Part shown: positions 1-12,477 of the stretch, piece by piece
Layout of the letters: every line of letters begins with the position of its first letter
How positions within the stretch are numbered: position 1 is the stretch's first letter
From: Sternotherus odoratus
Taxonomy: Eukaryota > Chordata > Testudines > Kinosternidae
NCBI GenBank assembly: GCA_032164245.1
Contig: JAVMKO010000001.1
Coordinates: 18,451,603-18,515,602 of the forward strand
DNA: 64,000 nt
Direction: 5' to 3'
The notes under the pieces: generated by a model
What the model saw: only the letters and a program-made list of their open reading frames with translations
Databases searched by the model: none
Told to the model about the DNA's origin: nothing
Translations under genes and position numbers: made by a program

Positions 1-221
1 AATTATTAAACAGTCAATTTGTAAGCATGTGGAGGATAACGGGGTTATAAGGAAGAGTCAGTATGGATTAGTCAACAACAAATCAAACCAAATCAAACTA
101 ATTTATTTCTTTGATAGGTTACTGACCTACTGGTAGGGGGTAAGCAGTAGATCTGAAATAGCCTGATTTAGCAAAGGTTTTTGACTACCCCCCCCCCCGC
201 CCCTCCAAGACTCTCATAAAG

Positions 222-662
222 AAATTAGGGAAAAGTGCAGTAGATGAAATTACTATAAAGTGATCGCTTAAGTGTGTGCAAGATCATCCCTAAATAGTAG
301 TCCTTAAAGTTGGAGGGTGCATGTAGAGGGGTTCTGCAAGATTGGTGATATTCAGTATTTTCATTGATGACTCGGATAGTGCAGTGGAAGGTATTGTTAT
401 AAAATGTATGGATAACACCAAGGTGGGAGGGATTGCAAGCATTTTGGTGGACAGGATTAGAATTCAAAAGTGACTTTGACAGACTGGGGAATTGGTCTGA
501 ATTAACAAAATGAAAATTAACAAGTGTAAAGTACTTCACTTAGGAAGGAAACAACAAATAAACAGGGATGCTCTAGGTTTACTTGGTCCTGCCACTTAAT
601 AAGGAGTTGGACTTGTTGAATCTTCAAAGTCTCTTCCAGCCCTCTATTTCTATGATTCTATA
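222..662 (+). repeat. CR1 LINE fragment, internally deleted
   Basis: Decayed CR1 non-LTR retrotransposon. Around 350-540 the plus strand gives pieces of CR1 reverse transcriptase in shifting frames: SIFIDDSDSAVEG, DNTKVGG (relic of the FADDTKLGG core) and INKCKVLHLGR. After about 575 the sequence jumps to the CR1 3' tail (GGAGTTGGACTTGTTGAA...) and ends in TTTCTATGATTCTAT, the octamer-type CR1 terminus. The catalytic core is mutated and the reading frame broken, so the copy is inactive. Confidence 0.75.
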
Positions 663-2835
663 ATATACGGGCAGACAAATGTATCTATGCAGAGTCAGTG
701 GGACTCATTAAAGTCAATGGGAGATGCAAAGGTCTGTCTGCACGTTATGAGTTTGCAATGTTGGAATCTTAGAGAGCTCATTTAAAAGACCACCATTTAC
801 AGATCTCAATCTTTCCCTATTTATGGGATTCCTATATTTAGATCTGGCAGCAAAGTAATTTAAACAATATAGAGCATTTAGTGACAAAACCAAACAAAAG
901 AGACTCAATACAATCACCTGTTAGACAACACTGATTGACCTGACCCTTCTGAAAAATTGGAAATTCACCTGTAACCTTTCTATAGAATTTTAGCTGCCAC
1001 TTACAGAATTCTGTTGCAGGGCTATAATTTTCTATTGCATTCTAGGCAGCTTTAAAAACTTCTAAAATTGAATAATGGCATCCATTCCATATAATGTTGG
1101 GAACTGTCTTTAGAACCATATTCAATTTCCACATAAGACTGTTGGTTTTATTTGGGATTCTCAATTGATAAGAGTTCCCATTAAAGTAAATGGTAAAATA
1201 TTGACTGACCCAATGTTGAGTATTTCTGAGAATTCCACACTTCAACCCAATTACATTCCTGAAGCCATTATTTATATGATTAGTTACAATATTGTAGGAA
1301 TAGACTCAGAGCCTTGTCATCAATTTCTTTAAATTCATTTCTATTGTCATCTATTTCTTTAAATTCAATAAGTTCATTTCCATGCAATAACAATATAAAA
1401 AAATATATTCCAATATATCAATTGGCCCAGTATCAACAATATTTTTTTTCAACTCATTCAGCCTTGCATGGCCAATTACACTCCTTAGTGCAAACTAGAC
1501 ACACATCCTTCAATACACCCTTTCCACAAAAACAGATAAGTTTATGATGCCCTGAAATTCAACCAATTCAAGCTCCATAAGGCCCAAGGCCTTTATCTGG
1601 TAAATGATATGTCAACATAAATACTCTCCTGTGGTTACAAAAGGTGACATTTGAAAGAATTACTGCAGCTTCTTGTACTTGGGAAACAAATTGTATCTTA
1701 TCAGGTAACCTTCCACTGAATGTTCCAATGGGAACTAAAGGAGGCTAATTATGCTAGGTCAGGATTTTTTTAAACACAAGAGAATGGACATTGAAAGCTA
1801 CCTTGCAGCTCAGCCTCTGGCAAACACCTTCATTTGAACTTAGGAGTCTTATATTATGGTGATAAAGAACAAACCCAATTCTCTGTAGGGCTGTTTCTCT
1901 CTTCAATAGATTTCACGGGGATAGTTGAAAAGTTTGTTTTTCTTTGGAAAGGGCAGATTCCAGCAGGTCAGTCCTCATGGTAATCTTGCATGAATCCTAC
2001 CTACTTAGGCATTAGGTAGACTTCATTTTTTGTTAATGTACTCTAGGCACATGATAAATTGGCTGCTGATGAGAATAACAGTCTCCTAAACTAATGAGGC
2101 TTCCCAAACTCTCTTAGCCCTTTTCTTTCAAAATCATTAAATCTATTGTAATAAATGAATACTAGGCCAATGTTCCAGTGTTCATAAACTATATCATGTG
2201 TGCACAGGCTTAGTATTCAATTCTCTTCATGCCAAGGATCAAGTGGGAAAAACAATATTGGACAAAGTTTCATGGCCTGATTGTATGATGTGTTGACTGC
2301 TTGCTATGAAGTACTTAGAGAGTCAAGGATCCTTGAGTACCCCACAGGACGAGGTCCTTATTACATTCTTTCAAATAATCTTCTGACTAGGCATGTGCTA
2401 TTTTTTCTTATTCTGATATGACTGAGTACATATGAAAATCTGTAAACTTCTTTCCAGTGATCTGTTGTATTGAGCAGCCTCGTTTTAAAACTGCACAATG
2501 CATGCCTTGTCTTTGCTGAGATTCAGATGCTTTGTATTGGTCCTATAAAACTGCATTTTAATAATAAATAGGGAGTTTGCAGTTACAATTACTCTTGTCT
2601 CTTTTGAAGCAGGAAAGCTGGTAACTTCTTATCTAGACTTTAACAAGTTGAGATAAACCTTCATAGCAAAATGTCTCTGCACTGTCAGAGCTTTTAGCTA
2701 CAGTAAACTACTTAAACTGAAAGCAGCTGTTAGAAAATTTATCTGTGAGACGTTCTGTAATGGCTGGAATATTATTTAATGAGGACTTTTATTGAACTGA
2801 TATAGTTAAGAAAAATCCAAGCTCCATACACACAA
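663..2835. other. No gene seen; AT-rich unique-looking sequence
   Basis: No open frame with recognisable protein signature on either strand. A short imperfect tandem duplication of about 27 bp lies near 1317-1370. The rest is AT-rich and looks like ordinary intergenic or intronic sequence. Confidence 0.5.
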
Positions 2836-2838
2836 TAA

Positions 2839-4324
2839 GGCTCGGTCTACACTACAAACTTAGGTTGGCATAAGCCATGTTAAGTCAAGCCAATCACTAT
2901 TGCATCTATACTACCACGTCCTTTCTGACGATCAAAGTGGACGTCTATACTCCACCTCCACAAGAGGTGTAGTGGTTGATTTGACAAACATGTGTCAACA
3001 TGGGGATAGTGTAGACACTGTATTGTGTAATTCAAACAAATTGGCCTCTAGGAGGTGTCCCACAGTGCTCCTCTGTGACTATTTTGGAGAGCACTTTCGA
3101 CTCCACTGCACGTCAGCTAGATACACAGGAAACAGCCCCGGGAACTTTTGAATTTTCATTTCCTGTTTGCTCAGCATGGAAAGCTCGCCATCACAGCTGA
3201 GCCTGGAGACTCAAGGCTGCAAACATGCTCCAACATGGAGTACACAGGAGGTGGTGGATCTTACTGATGTGTGAGGAGAAGAGTCTGTGCAGGCAGAGTT
3301 CCAACCCAGCAGAAAAATGCTGATATCTATGCCAAGATTGCATGGGATATGGGGGAGAAAGGCTACACCAGGGACATGCGGCAGTGTCATGTGATTCTTG
3401 GTGGTGAACCCACCACGACCCCAAAACGCTTTGTGGATACTTCCCAGAAGCTCTGTGTGACCTCGAGCAACAATGAGGAGGTCATTTTGACAAGGAAGAG
3501 GATGAGGAAAATGTGAGACAGGAAAGCGGAGGATCCATTCTCCCTGACAGCCAAGAACTGTTTTTAACCCTGGAGCCCATCCCTTCATAGGGCTAGTTGG
3601 CAGTGGAGCATGATGCTGGGGAAGGCATCTCTGGTGAGTACACATTTCCAGTCGAATTGTAGGGGTTACATGCTCTATTTTTTATGTTTAATCTGAACAA
3701 AAAAGTAGGTGTGGTGGGTATCGGTGTTCATTCCATCTATGTAGAAGACTGTTTACGTGCCTGGGGATGGTCCAGGAATCCTCCATGGAGATCTCTAGGA
3801 AGCTTTCATGGAGGTATTCTGCAATCCTTTGCAGAAGGATTCTAGGAAGGGCAGCCTCATTTTGGCCACCACGTTAGGACACTTTCCCACACACTCCAGT
3901 ATTAACTCTGCTGGCATCATTGCAGCACACATTGTAGCTTAAGGACTGGGTCTGTACCCAGACACTTGCAGAATCTGCTCCCTTGCCCCCTGCGTTGCCC
4001 ACAGGAGAGTGATATTGCATATGGTCACCTAGGGGAAATGGGAAATTTTTCAATGCTAGCATTTAAACTACTGTACAAACAATTCAACAAGTAATCCGTC
4101 CCCCATTTGATGAAATCTGGGTCACACAGCCCCGCTTTCCCAAAGGTGCTGTGGTTGTTGTCGGAAAGGATTGAGAGCAACATTTGAAAAAAAAGGGGGT
4201 TAGCAGCTTTCTGTTTCCAATTTACCAACACAATGAGTGTAGTCTGCAAGATCGACTTACTTAAATCGGAGGCTCGATGTTGATTTACATGAAGTCAACT
4301 TAACTCTGTAGTGTAGACATGGCC
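2839..4324 (+). mobile_element. PIF/Harbinger-type DNA transposon, non-autonomous
   Basis: The left end GGCTCGGTCTACACTACA and the reverse complement of the right end (GGCCATGTCTACACTACA) form terminal inverted repeats, and both are flanked by the trinucleotide TAA (2836-2838 and 4325-4327), the TWA target duplication typical of PIF/Harbinger. The 1,486-bp body carries a decayed Myb/SANT-like frame but no DDE transposase that I can recognise, so it would depend on a transposase from elsewhere. Short relatives with the same GTCTACACT ends occur at 37495, 58066 and, more diverged, at 22572 and 23344. Confidence 0.8.
3200..3516 (+). pseudogene. Myb/SANT-like DNA-binding protein remnant of the Harbinger element
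   Basis: Two frames together give a trihelix/Myb-SANT-like domain of the kind encoded next to Harbinger transposases. Frame one reads WSTQEVVDLTDV, then an in-frame TGA at 3271-region, then GEESVQAEFQPSR; a frameshift follows, after which the second frame reads KNADIYAKIAWDMGEKGYTR and DMRQCHV, ending with ILGGEPTTTPKRF. In related proteins the middle of the domain (after QCR-V) continues longer, so this copy also appears internally deleted. Known role of such proteins: DNA binding that helps nuclear import or targeting of the transposase. Here stop, frameshift and deletion make it non-functional. Confidence 0.65.
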
Positions 4325-4354
4325 TAAGAGTGTGTGTGTGTGTATGTACGTGTG

Positions 4355-4587
4355 CATAGGCGCTGACTTCCCCTCTGCCCAGTGGGTGCTTGACCCTTTC
4401 CCGCCCGTGGTCCCGCCCCTGCACCATCCTCACCCTGCCCCATCCTCACCCTGCCCCCATTCCACCAGTTCCCCAAAGTCCCAGCCCCTTCTCCATCTCC
4501 TCACCTGATACACAGGATACAGCCCTGGGAACTAATATTTCCCTATGTGTGCTCCAGCCCCAGAGCACCCATGGAGTCAGTGTCTAT
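4355..4587 (+). mobile_element. Short hAT-like non-autonomous element in a TG repeat
   Basis: Starts CATAGGCGCTGACTTCC and ends with the inverted ...GAGTCAGTGTCTAT; the inside contains GTGGGTGCTTGACCC and CAGAGCACCCATGGAGTC, the same end type as the better preserved copy at 26989-27372. It sits inside a (TG)n run (4331-4354 and 4588-4608) followed by (TA)n, so the target duplication cannot be separated from the microsatellite. Confidence 0.55.
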
Positions 4588-4619
4588 TTGTGTGTATGTG
4601 TGTATATATATATATATAT

Positions 4620-6150
4620 TTAATTAAATTGTTTGATTCACACACAGTAGTTCACTTGGAGATTGCTGTGTTGAGAAGATTGTTTATTTCCAACAATGCA
4701 GAAACTACATTATGCTTATGATTATACAAATGTTATTGGTGTCTATATAGATATATTATTTCCATATGATGCCAGGGTGCTACCCAGTCTGATTGTTTTT
4801 CATCTTCAAATGGAATGAGATTGTGTAGACATATGAAGTTTTATGTACTGTTTTAAGAATCTCTACAAAATATAATGATTCTGATCTCTATGCTGTTGTA
4901 TTGTGCAAATTATGTCTTAATCCCATGAAGTTTTCTGCTATATAATTGAGCCCATGTTTTAGTAAACATAACACATAGGCAAGCATGTGCTGGCTAACTC
5001 GATTTTTAAAATATCTTGAATGGGCTTGTTCTCACTTTATTTATAAAACACCATTTAGCAGATTAAACGTGAGTGTGGGTCTGTTTGGCAAAGTAAAGTT
5101 AAGAAAAGGGGGCTTTCTGTTTATGAAGTGTGTAATACTGATCTCTAAAATTGTGTACATCATGCTGTTTGGTTCGATGATGTTCTCTAGCATGTCTCAT
5201 AGAAAACAAAATAAATATAGGACTATAGGACTAGAGCCCCAGATGGTATAACATGGCACAACTACACTGACTTCAGAACTGCACTGATCTACAATAGCTG
5301 GAGATCCTGCCTTCAGACTAAGACAATGTATGTTTTGCCTGCCTTTGAGAGCAGTTTTGCATGCTTTCCACCCACAATCATAATTTGGCTCCTATGTGCT
5401 CAAAACTCACCCAAGTTTGCTTGGAACTTTGCCCATTTTCACTGGAAAACCAGTCCAGACTCTATTGAAACTCAGCCCAGACTCACAGAGCTTTTGGGCA
5501 ACCTGCCTCAATACTGCGGTTTGCAAAGAAAAGATGAAATCAGTTGCTTTTTGTGGGGATTCACTATGGATGTTTTGCACAGCTTCAATAAAGCTAAATC
5601 ATCTGAGATTCCTCTAGAGGTTTCAAATGAATGGAAAATGAGATTCAAGCAAGACTGGATAATGTAGGTGTTGATCTTTTTCAAGTAGAAACGTATGAAC
5701 TGAGATACTGGCTCTCACCCCTGGTTCGCCTATTCTAATACCTAGTCTCTGAGTGTGGGTAGTAGTAGCTAATTCAGAGGAGGTTACAAGTCCAGAGTGG
5801 ACAGTTATTATATAATCATCCAATGGGGGAAGATTTTTTCTAAGCCCTGTCAATTAGAGGTTGGCTTAACCCTGAACATGAGAATTTTGTTTTGTGGACA
5901 TAACACCATATACAGAATTTTACAGCCCCTTGTGTTGCAATGCCATCATAATCATTTTCCTTGTATGATGAGCTGTCTGTGGGATCCCTAAAACATGTTG
6001 GTGCACACATAACCATTGGGATGAGGCTCAGGAATAAAGTCTTGAGTAATATCTGGGCTCTACACTTTTTAGAGCTTGGGCAAGTTGTAACAAAGAGTTA
6101 ATGCAGCCCTACTTTTCAAGGGTGCTGTGAAGATCAAAACTATTAATGGG
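4620..6150. other. No gene assigned; one unexplained open frame
   Basis: Mostly AT-rich. A plus-strand frame of 113 codons at 5326-5667 has no signal peptide, domain or motif that I recognise, and no splice context that supports it. Codon use is unremarkable. It could be part of an unrecognised repeat. I treat it as non-coding. Confidence 0.4.
6010..6150 (+). repeat. Possible MIR-like SINE fragment
   Basis: AGCTTGGGCAAGTTGTAAC followed by GTGCTGTGAAGATCAAAA resembles the central core and 3' part of MIR-type SINEs. Strongly diverged, so the boundaries are approximate. Confidence 0.35.
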
Positions 6151-6189
6151 GAAAATGTAGGAAAGAGGGAGAAGGAAGAAAATGTTAAC

Positions 6190-8442
6190 ATAGGAGAAAA
6201 GTACAAATGACAGAAGACAGTCAATGGGCGTCAGGCTTCCAACTTGTGACAGCCTCCATCAAGCTAAAACTGAGAAGTGTGGGTCCACCAAACAGGGAAC
6301 ATAGATGTTAAGACATGGACAAGCTGAAGCCCCTTGAAAAACAGAAAGCCTTTTTTCTGCAATTAAAGAACATGTTTCAGGCACTTGCAGACCTTGATGA
6401 AGAGGAGGGGAAATCAGATGAGGAGATCAACAAGAAGTGGGACAAAGTAACAGCAATTTATAATCAGAACAGTGAAGCCTGCCTAGGCCACAGGAAGAAG
6501 AGGAGGAAGGAGTGGATTACACCCAGCACATGGAATGCCATAGAAACCAGACGAGGCCTGAATAAAAATTTTTAGACACAAAATCCTAAGAGCTAAAGGA
6601 TAAATACAGCCAGTAGTATAGTAAGGCACACTGGGAGGTCAAACACCTTGTGAGCGCAGACAAATGACATTATATTGATAATCTGGCAACACAAGCAGAG
6701 GATGATGCAGCTGAACAAGGAATTGTCTACAAAATGACGCTGCTTATCAGTGATAAATGGCAAGCACCAACAAACACTCTAATCGGGGACAAACAAGGCC
6801 GCTTACTAACAATAGAAAAAGGACAGGAAATGTGCAGGACAGAGCATTTCAAAGAACTGCTGAACAGAGAGCCACCTAAAGAGGAAGCAAACGAAAGCAG
6901 ATCTTGATATCAACACAGACACCCCAACTAAGGAAGAGATCATTCAAGCCATCAGATCCTTTAAAAATGGGAAAGCTCCTGGCAATGATAACCTAAATGC
7001 AGAATTGTTCAAGATAAATCCTGAGTTAGCAGCATCTATCCTGGCCCCTCTATTTACATCAGTCTGGGAAAGGGAAAAAGTGCCAGATGAGTGGACCAAT
7101 GGGGTAACAGTGAAGAGACCAAAGAAAAGAACTCTCAGTGATTGTAATAACTGACATGATATCACACTTTTATCTGTGCCAAGCAAAGTATTGTGTAAGA
7201 TCATAGTCCAGCATATATCAGAGGCAGTTGACTGCATGCTCAGAAAAGAGCAAGCCGGTTTTTGGAAGGGGTGTGGATGCACAGACCAGATCTTCACTCT
7301 ACGAAACATAATAGAATAATGCTTAGAATGGCAACAGCAATTCTACATAAACTTCATAGACTTTGAGAAGGATTTTGATAGCATTCACAGGACCAGCCTA
7401 TAGTGCATTCTGTGGGCATGTGGCATCCCACTCTGTATAATCAATATCATCTTGAGCTTTATTTCAACTTTACATGCAGTGTTGATCACAGTGAGCTCAG
7501 TTTTGAAGTCAAAACAGTAGTACATCAGTGGTGCGTCATATCGGCAATCCTCTTCAACACTGCTATCGACTGGGTAATGCGCCATAAAAGAGAAGACATG
7601 CCAAGAGGCATTAAATGGATACTCTTTTCATCCTTTGCAGACCTGGACTCTCTCCTATTACATATCCAACACCATATACAAGAAAAAAACAACTCGACTC
7701 AATTCATTCAGCCAGCAAATTGGACTGGAAATCAATAACAATAAGACAGCTATCGTGACCTTTAATGTTGCCTTACCATCACCAGTATGGATAGAGGATC
7801 ATATTCTCACCAATGTAGAAACATTCACATACTTGGGCAGCACCATCAGCCAGGATGGTGCAAGAAGCCAGGACATTCGGAATAAAATTAGTAAAGTGAG
7901 GAATACCGTCAGGAGCTTAAACACAGCCTGGAAATCATCAAAATACACTGAAACCAAACTCACAATTTATCAGAGCTGCATACTTTCAACATTACTTTAT
8001 AGTGCATAATGCTGGGGAATGAGAAAGTATGACATGGCCAAACTGTCTTCATTCCATACAGTCTGCCTCAGAAAAATCCTCGGTATCTTTTGTCCCAGAA
8101 CAATCTCAACTCAAGATCTATTCACAGAGTGCAGCCAAGACGATATGAGCACCATCATTGCCAGAAGGCATTGGAGATGGACTGGTCATGTGCAATAAGA
8201 TGGAAACTGATTCCATCACCAGAGTAGCAATAAGATGGACACTTGAAGGCAAGAGAAAATGAGGGTGCCTGAAAACAACATAGCAAAGAGCTGTGGATGC
8301 CTAGCTGAAAAACCTCAGGGCAAGCTGGGAAACCGCTGACAGACTTGCCAGAAACAGAGAGGAGTGCAGGAGCTTTGTCATTGACCTAAATGCCAGAGTC
8401 ATCTTGATGATGATGATTCCATGATGATGATGATGATAATGA
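6190..8442 (+). mobile_element. RTE-type LINE, degenerate, with ATG-rich 3' tail
   Basis: The plus strand carries in order: a linker region (6315-6575, GHRKKRRKEWITPSTWNAI), then a reverse transcriptase in broken frames: SFKNGKAPGNDNLNAELFK, LLSVPSKVLCKIIVQ, EQAGFWKGCGCTDQIFTLRN, FIDFEKDFDSIHR; and a C-terminal part with FTYLGSTISQDG, ILSTLLYSA and ARRHWRWTGHVQ. This order and wording fit the RTE clade. The expected FADDL catalytic box near 7635 is damaged (FADLDSLL), and there are several stops and frameshifts. The 3' end is a run of GATGAT/ATG triplets (8406-8442), the short microsatellite tail expected for RTE. The N-terminal endonuclease is missing, so the copy is 5'-truncated and dead. 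Confidence 0.8.
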
Positions 8443-8712
8443 CTCCTCACTGAGTCAAGCCCCAGGCACAGTGAGTGCTCCCCACACCTGGAAGTCTGGG
8501 TCTGCCCCCATGCTCCAGGGGAGTCTTACCAAATTCCCACACGGTGGGCACTGGTGGCTTCCAGGGCAGTAAACAACTTTGCAGATAACCCTGGGTATCC
8601 CAGTATAATCAAAGACAGTCCCTGATCTAGAGGAGACTGTAGGTGGCTCGTTCCTTTCATTGGGGCAAGTGACATAGGAGACAGTGTCACTGGAAGTTGC
8701 TGTAGAGTACCA

Positions 8713-8988
8713 TTGGGAAGTTCAGACTTTGGACTACATTCCGTCAGCCACGTAACCAACCTAGTGTCTATGAGACTCCGGTTACTCAGTTTCACATGGC
8801 CTTGCTACAGCCTTATATTGACAACCCCACCAGGTTCAATCACCACCCCAGCTGGTGTGAATCCAAGGCACAGTGAGTATGAGGTCCACAACATACTGGA
8901 ATTGAAAGTCAAATGCAGCTCAGCCTGGTACCTTGTAGACTGGGAGGACTATGGCCCAGAAGCGCACTTCAGGGACCTAGCATTCTAA
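8713..8988 (+). pseudogene. Ty3/Gypsy chromodomain remnant
   Basis: The frame at 8861-8988 reads HSEYEVHNILELKVK, then WYLVDWEDYGPEAHF. This matches the chromodomain at the C-terminus of integrase in chromodomain-bearing Ty3/Gypsy retrotransposons, where YEV..IL and YLVDW.GYGPE are conserved; such domains are thought to steer integration by binding histone marks. Only the domain and a poorly matching upstream stretch remain. The residue after YLVDW is E instead of the usual K, and the following SW pair is lost. It is a relic, not a host chromodomain gene. Confidence 0.7.
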
Positions 8989-8999
8989 GTCTATACCCC

Positions 9000-9725
9000 T
9001 GACCTCATGGCAGCTTCCATGTGGCTCACACAGACAAACCCAGGCCATCAGAAGACATCCCTGGGGGTGGATGTAAGGCCTAGTGGGTCTCAAACTCAGG
9101 CCTCCAGAGCTGCCAGGCAGCAGACAGGTCATATTGCTAGCCAGTGGCAGCTCTAGCCAGCTTATTCTCCACTACCTACAACCTGCTGTGGATACAGACC
9201 ATGGGAATTCCCACCTCAAGGAATCTGACAGGAAGCAGCCCCATGGCTCCAGATTGCTTTCCCACCTTGTATAAATCCAAGGAGAGTTCCAGAAAGTACC
9301 CAGGCACCAGCATGGATCTCTGGTAGCTAACATGACCATTCTTACTCCCTGTTCTTGAATTCATGGCATTGACCTTGGCTTAACTTGGACCTTGCCTCCT
9401 GACCCAGACACTGAAACCTCACCCAGACTCCTGATCCTTGGTATAAATTCCATCCTGGAACTTGACTACAAACTCTTCTAATACTCTCGGCCTCAGGTTT
9501 GCCCCTGTGCTGACCTTCGGTCCCAATTGCCTTTATCAAGATCCTGACACTTTTGCATTCTGTATCTTTAAGACTAGAATGAACATTTCTCATCCCCCAA
9601 AGGCAATATACACAATAGAAGTAGGATATTCCATACCAGCTCAAACTACTCGTCAACCAGGTCCCGCTGACAGTAGCCAATTGCTGATGGTTAAAAGGAT
9701 GACCAAATCCAAGCAAAACCCATAA
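9000..9725 (+). repeat. Probable Gypsy LTR following the chromodomain remnant
   Basis: Directly downstream of the chromodomain there is a stretch with repeated CTTGACC/TTGGACC/TCCTGACC motifs (9370-9480), a TATAAAT-type box near 9270 and another at 9441, and CTGACCTTCGGTCCCAATTGC near 9510. This is the composition I associate with LTRs of reptilian Gypsy elements. No second LTR or clear TG...CA boundary was found, so the limits are estimates. Confidence 0.45.
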
Positions 9726-11808
9726 TGTATTTAGCCAATTGTGCAGTTATATGTAGGGATGGAGTGGGGGATGGGAAGAATAATAGGTCATTTGGAAAAT
9801 TAATCATTTTATTCATAAGTATGTATTAATTCTACCTTGAGAATTCCTTCTAGTACATTTTAGTCAGAAAAGAGACTCGATAAATAACATCTTGGAGTTC
9901 CAAGTTTGTTGGGCTCTCACTGATTTACATTGCAGGTAAAAAACCATTTCTAACTACCATCTTGCCATATGCTGCCTGCTATCTGGGAGGAGTTTGCATA
10001 GGCACATCTGAATGAATTTTAGTAAACAATTCTACTGCCTGTACACAAGTCGTTTCTTAGCTCTGTTGACTCTGCAGGACAAGCAGGAGTAAAAGGTACA
10101 GTAATAAACTACTTTTCTCTCTAACAAAAATCAGATAATCAGAGGGAGCAGATATGCTGAATAAGGAAGTGTCATTTTTACCTAAACTGCTTTGTAGTCA
10201 AAATTAATGTCTTTGCTGATGGAATGGTTCCATCCACAGAATTCTGGATTAAAACCTACTTGTTTTCAAGTTTTGGCCCAAAAGCAAAATCCACTGTGGG
10301 GGTCACTCTGGCCCAACCTTTGTTTGATGAACGTTGAGCATGACTTGGTTCCAGTTCCCACAATCTCCTTTTCCCTCATCCCAGTTAACATACTTAATTT
10401 TTCAATCTTTAAGGGAACATTTTGGGGCACACCAGCCATTATGCACTTTACAGTGAAACAGGCATGTAGAATTTCTTTTCTCAAACCATGGTGGTATGAT
10501 ATTTGGAGTCACAGTCTGCTTTGACCAGAAAGTGTTTATTAAAGAAAATCACTACAAGTCTGCTACAATACAGACATCGGCACAGCTTGAGTTCTGGCTT
10601 TGTCACCATTATCCTGGTCTGGATTTCTATGAAGTCCAGAAAGACATCTAGCAGTTCACTAACCTACTCCAAGTAAATTCATTATACATGGGAATACTCA
10701 ATGCTCACCCAGTCCACAACAGTGAGAGCAGGAATGTACCTTCACTCTCACTACCACTTTTATTCAGAGCCTTTATGTTGTTCTGGGACTGGAGTTCTTT
10801 ATACCAAATATATTGCAAGGTTAATCTCTTCATGCACAGGAATACCAAGTCACACTCTAACTCTCCAGAAATATAAAGCTCTGCTTAACAAAGTGTTGCT
10901 AACGCTACCACAGAAACTGTGGCTGGCGCAATCCTAACAGAAATTAATGGTGGTGTATTCCCCCCTTGAGTTATATTTACCCATGCTCTTCCCAATGTGA
11001 TCAGTATGGGTTATATAGCCTGAGGGCCTAGAAGAATTTAAACAAATTCAGGCCTGTCCTGACCCTTCTAACACTGGTCTGGTTGCATCTAAAGCCCACA
11101 AAGAACAGGCCAAGGGAGCATTTCCCCAGCACAAGAGCACCATGGGGTTCATGTAAGTGCCCCTCTCCTACCCCATCCCTGGGCCTTGTTGAAAGGGACA
11201 TATCTGGGGAGGGGAAGGGGCAGGAAGGGTATATTGGGAGTAGAAAGGGGTGTGCTTATAGCACCAGTTCTGACTGTTGTTGTAGCCGATAAGTCGCCAT
11301 TACGGTGGTTGCCATAAATTAGAGCAGACCGTGTCCTGGAGCTGTCTGACCCTTCCTCCAGCATGCATGGTGGTTATACATTCTGCCCCATACAGTAGAT
11401 TGCTTCCCTTCGGGATGCTGGCTCTGCTCCATCATCTGGTCCCATGCAGGGAACGTCACTGTCTTTTGTCAGCTCCCAGGACCACTCCTGTACTCTTTCA
11501 AGTGATTAGTTCACTGGGTGTGACCATTAATTGCTCACAAGGACTACTGTTACTCATGTGATCGCCCCCTGCTGAGATACCTATGCAAGGGCTAGTCACC
11601 TCCTGGCCCTAAGGAAGGAATTATTTAGTGTAGTGAAAGGGTCCTATAATGAAGAGTGGTGGGATGGCGGGAAGAAAAGAAAGGAAAAAAAATCAGGCTA
11701 CATAGCAGAACAAATTCTGTAGCGTGAGATCTATTGAAATGTGGAAGTGTCCAAAGGCAGGTGATGGAAGCCGAATCCTTTGAAACAGGACTGGCCAAAG
11801 CACTAGAG
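9726..11808. other. No gene seen
   Basis: AT-rich with several 60-105 codon random frames on both strands; none shows a domain, signal peptide or splice support. Nothing further recognised. Confidence 0.5.
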
Positions 11809-11809
11809 A

Positions 11810-11895
11810 ACAATACTGAGTTGGCCAGGAAAAGGGACTAGATGATCAGCACTAGGCCTTTTTCATCCCTGATGTCAGTGATTCATAGCATTTCA
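11810..11895 (+). repeat. CR1 3'-end fragment
   Basis: GGGACTAGATGATC...CCTGATGTCAGTGATTC follows the pattern of the CR1 3' untranslated end. Short and diverged. Confidence 0.5.
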
Positions 11896-12204
11896 TATCC
11901 GCATCCAAATTCAGGATTAACAATATAAGCAAGCGCGATCTGTGTGCAGCCCCATTAGTCCTATCACGTAATCTCAACAAAATTATCATGTTTTTCACAC
12001 TGGGCTTTGCCTTTGGAATACATTGTCTCTACCCACTCCTTTTTTATTAAGTGCAGTAATAAACTAGACTGGATGGCCGAGTATTCATTTAATTGTGTGT
12101 TAGAAGCAATTAGTCATCTGATCCAGGGCTGGGAGAATGCTTCCTGATATCATGTCAGTTAATCTCCCGTACATCCAAACTCTTGCTATTTTGCACTAGT
12201 TTCA

Positions 12205-12432
12205 TGCCTTTTCTCCAGGGAGCTCAAAACGCTGTAAAACTTTATGTAATGCCAATCTATTTCAGAGAGATGGAACGAGCAACCGAGCCATTTGAGATTT
12301 GCTCAGGGTTACATTATTAATCAGTGGCAGATCTGGGAACAGAAACAGATTCCTGACTCCAAGTCCTCTCATTTTGTTCCATGTCAACGTTGGAGCTTGA
12401 CTGTTCTTTCTGCAAACACTTGAGTTCATATG
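12205..12432 (-). repeat. MIR-like (CORE-type) SINE
   Basis: On the minus strand it reads GACTTGGAGTCAGGAATC, then CCCAGATCTGCCACTGATTA, then TGAGCAAAT and TTTTACAGCGTTTTGAGC: the order of MIR tRNA-related part, core and 3' tail. Diverged but collinear with the family. Confidence 0.6.
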
Positions 12433-12477
12433 TGTGAACAAGAGTATTAATGGACTGTTGCCAACCATGCTCTACAA

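Noticed and set aside
5326..5667. 113-codon open frame
   Set aside because: No domain, splice or codon evidence; consistent with a chance frame or unrecognised repeat.
8713..8988. Host chromodomain gene
   Set aside because: The match is to retrotransposon-type chromodomains, it lacks a gene context, and LTR-like sequence follows.
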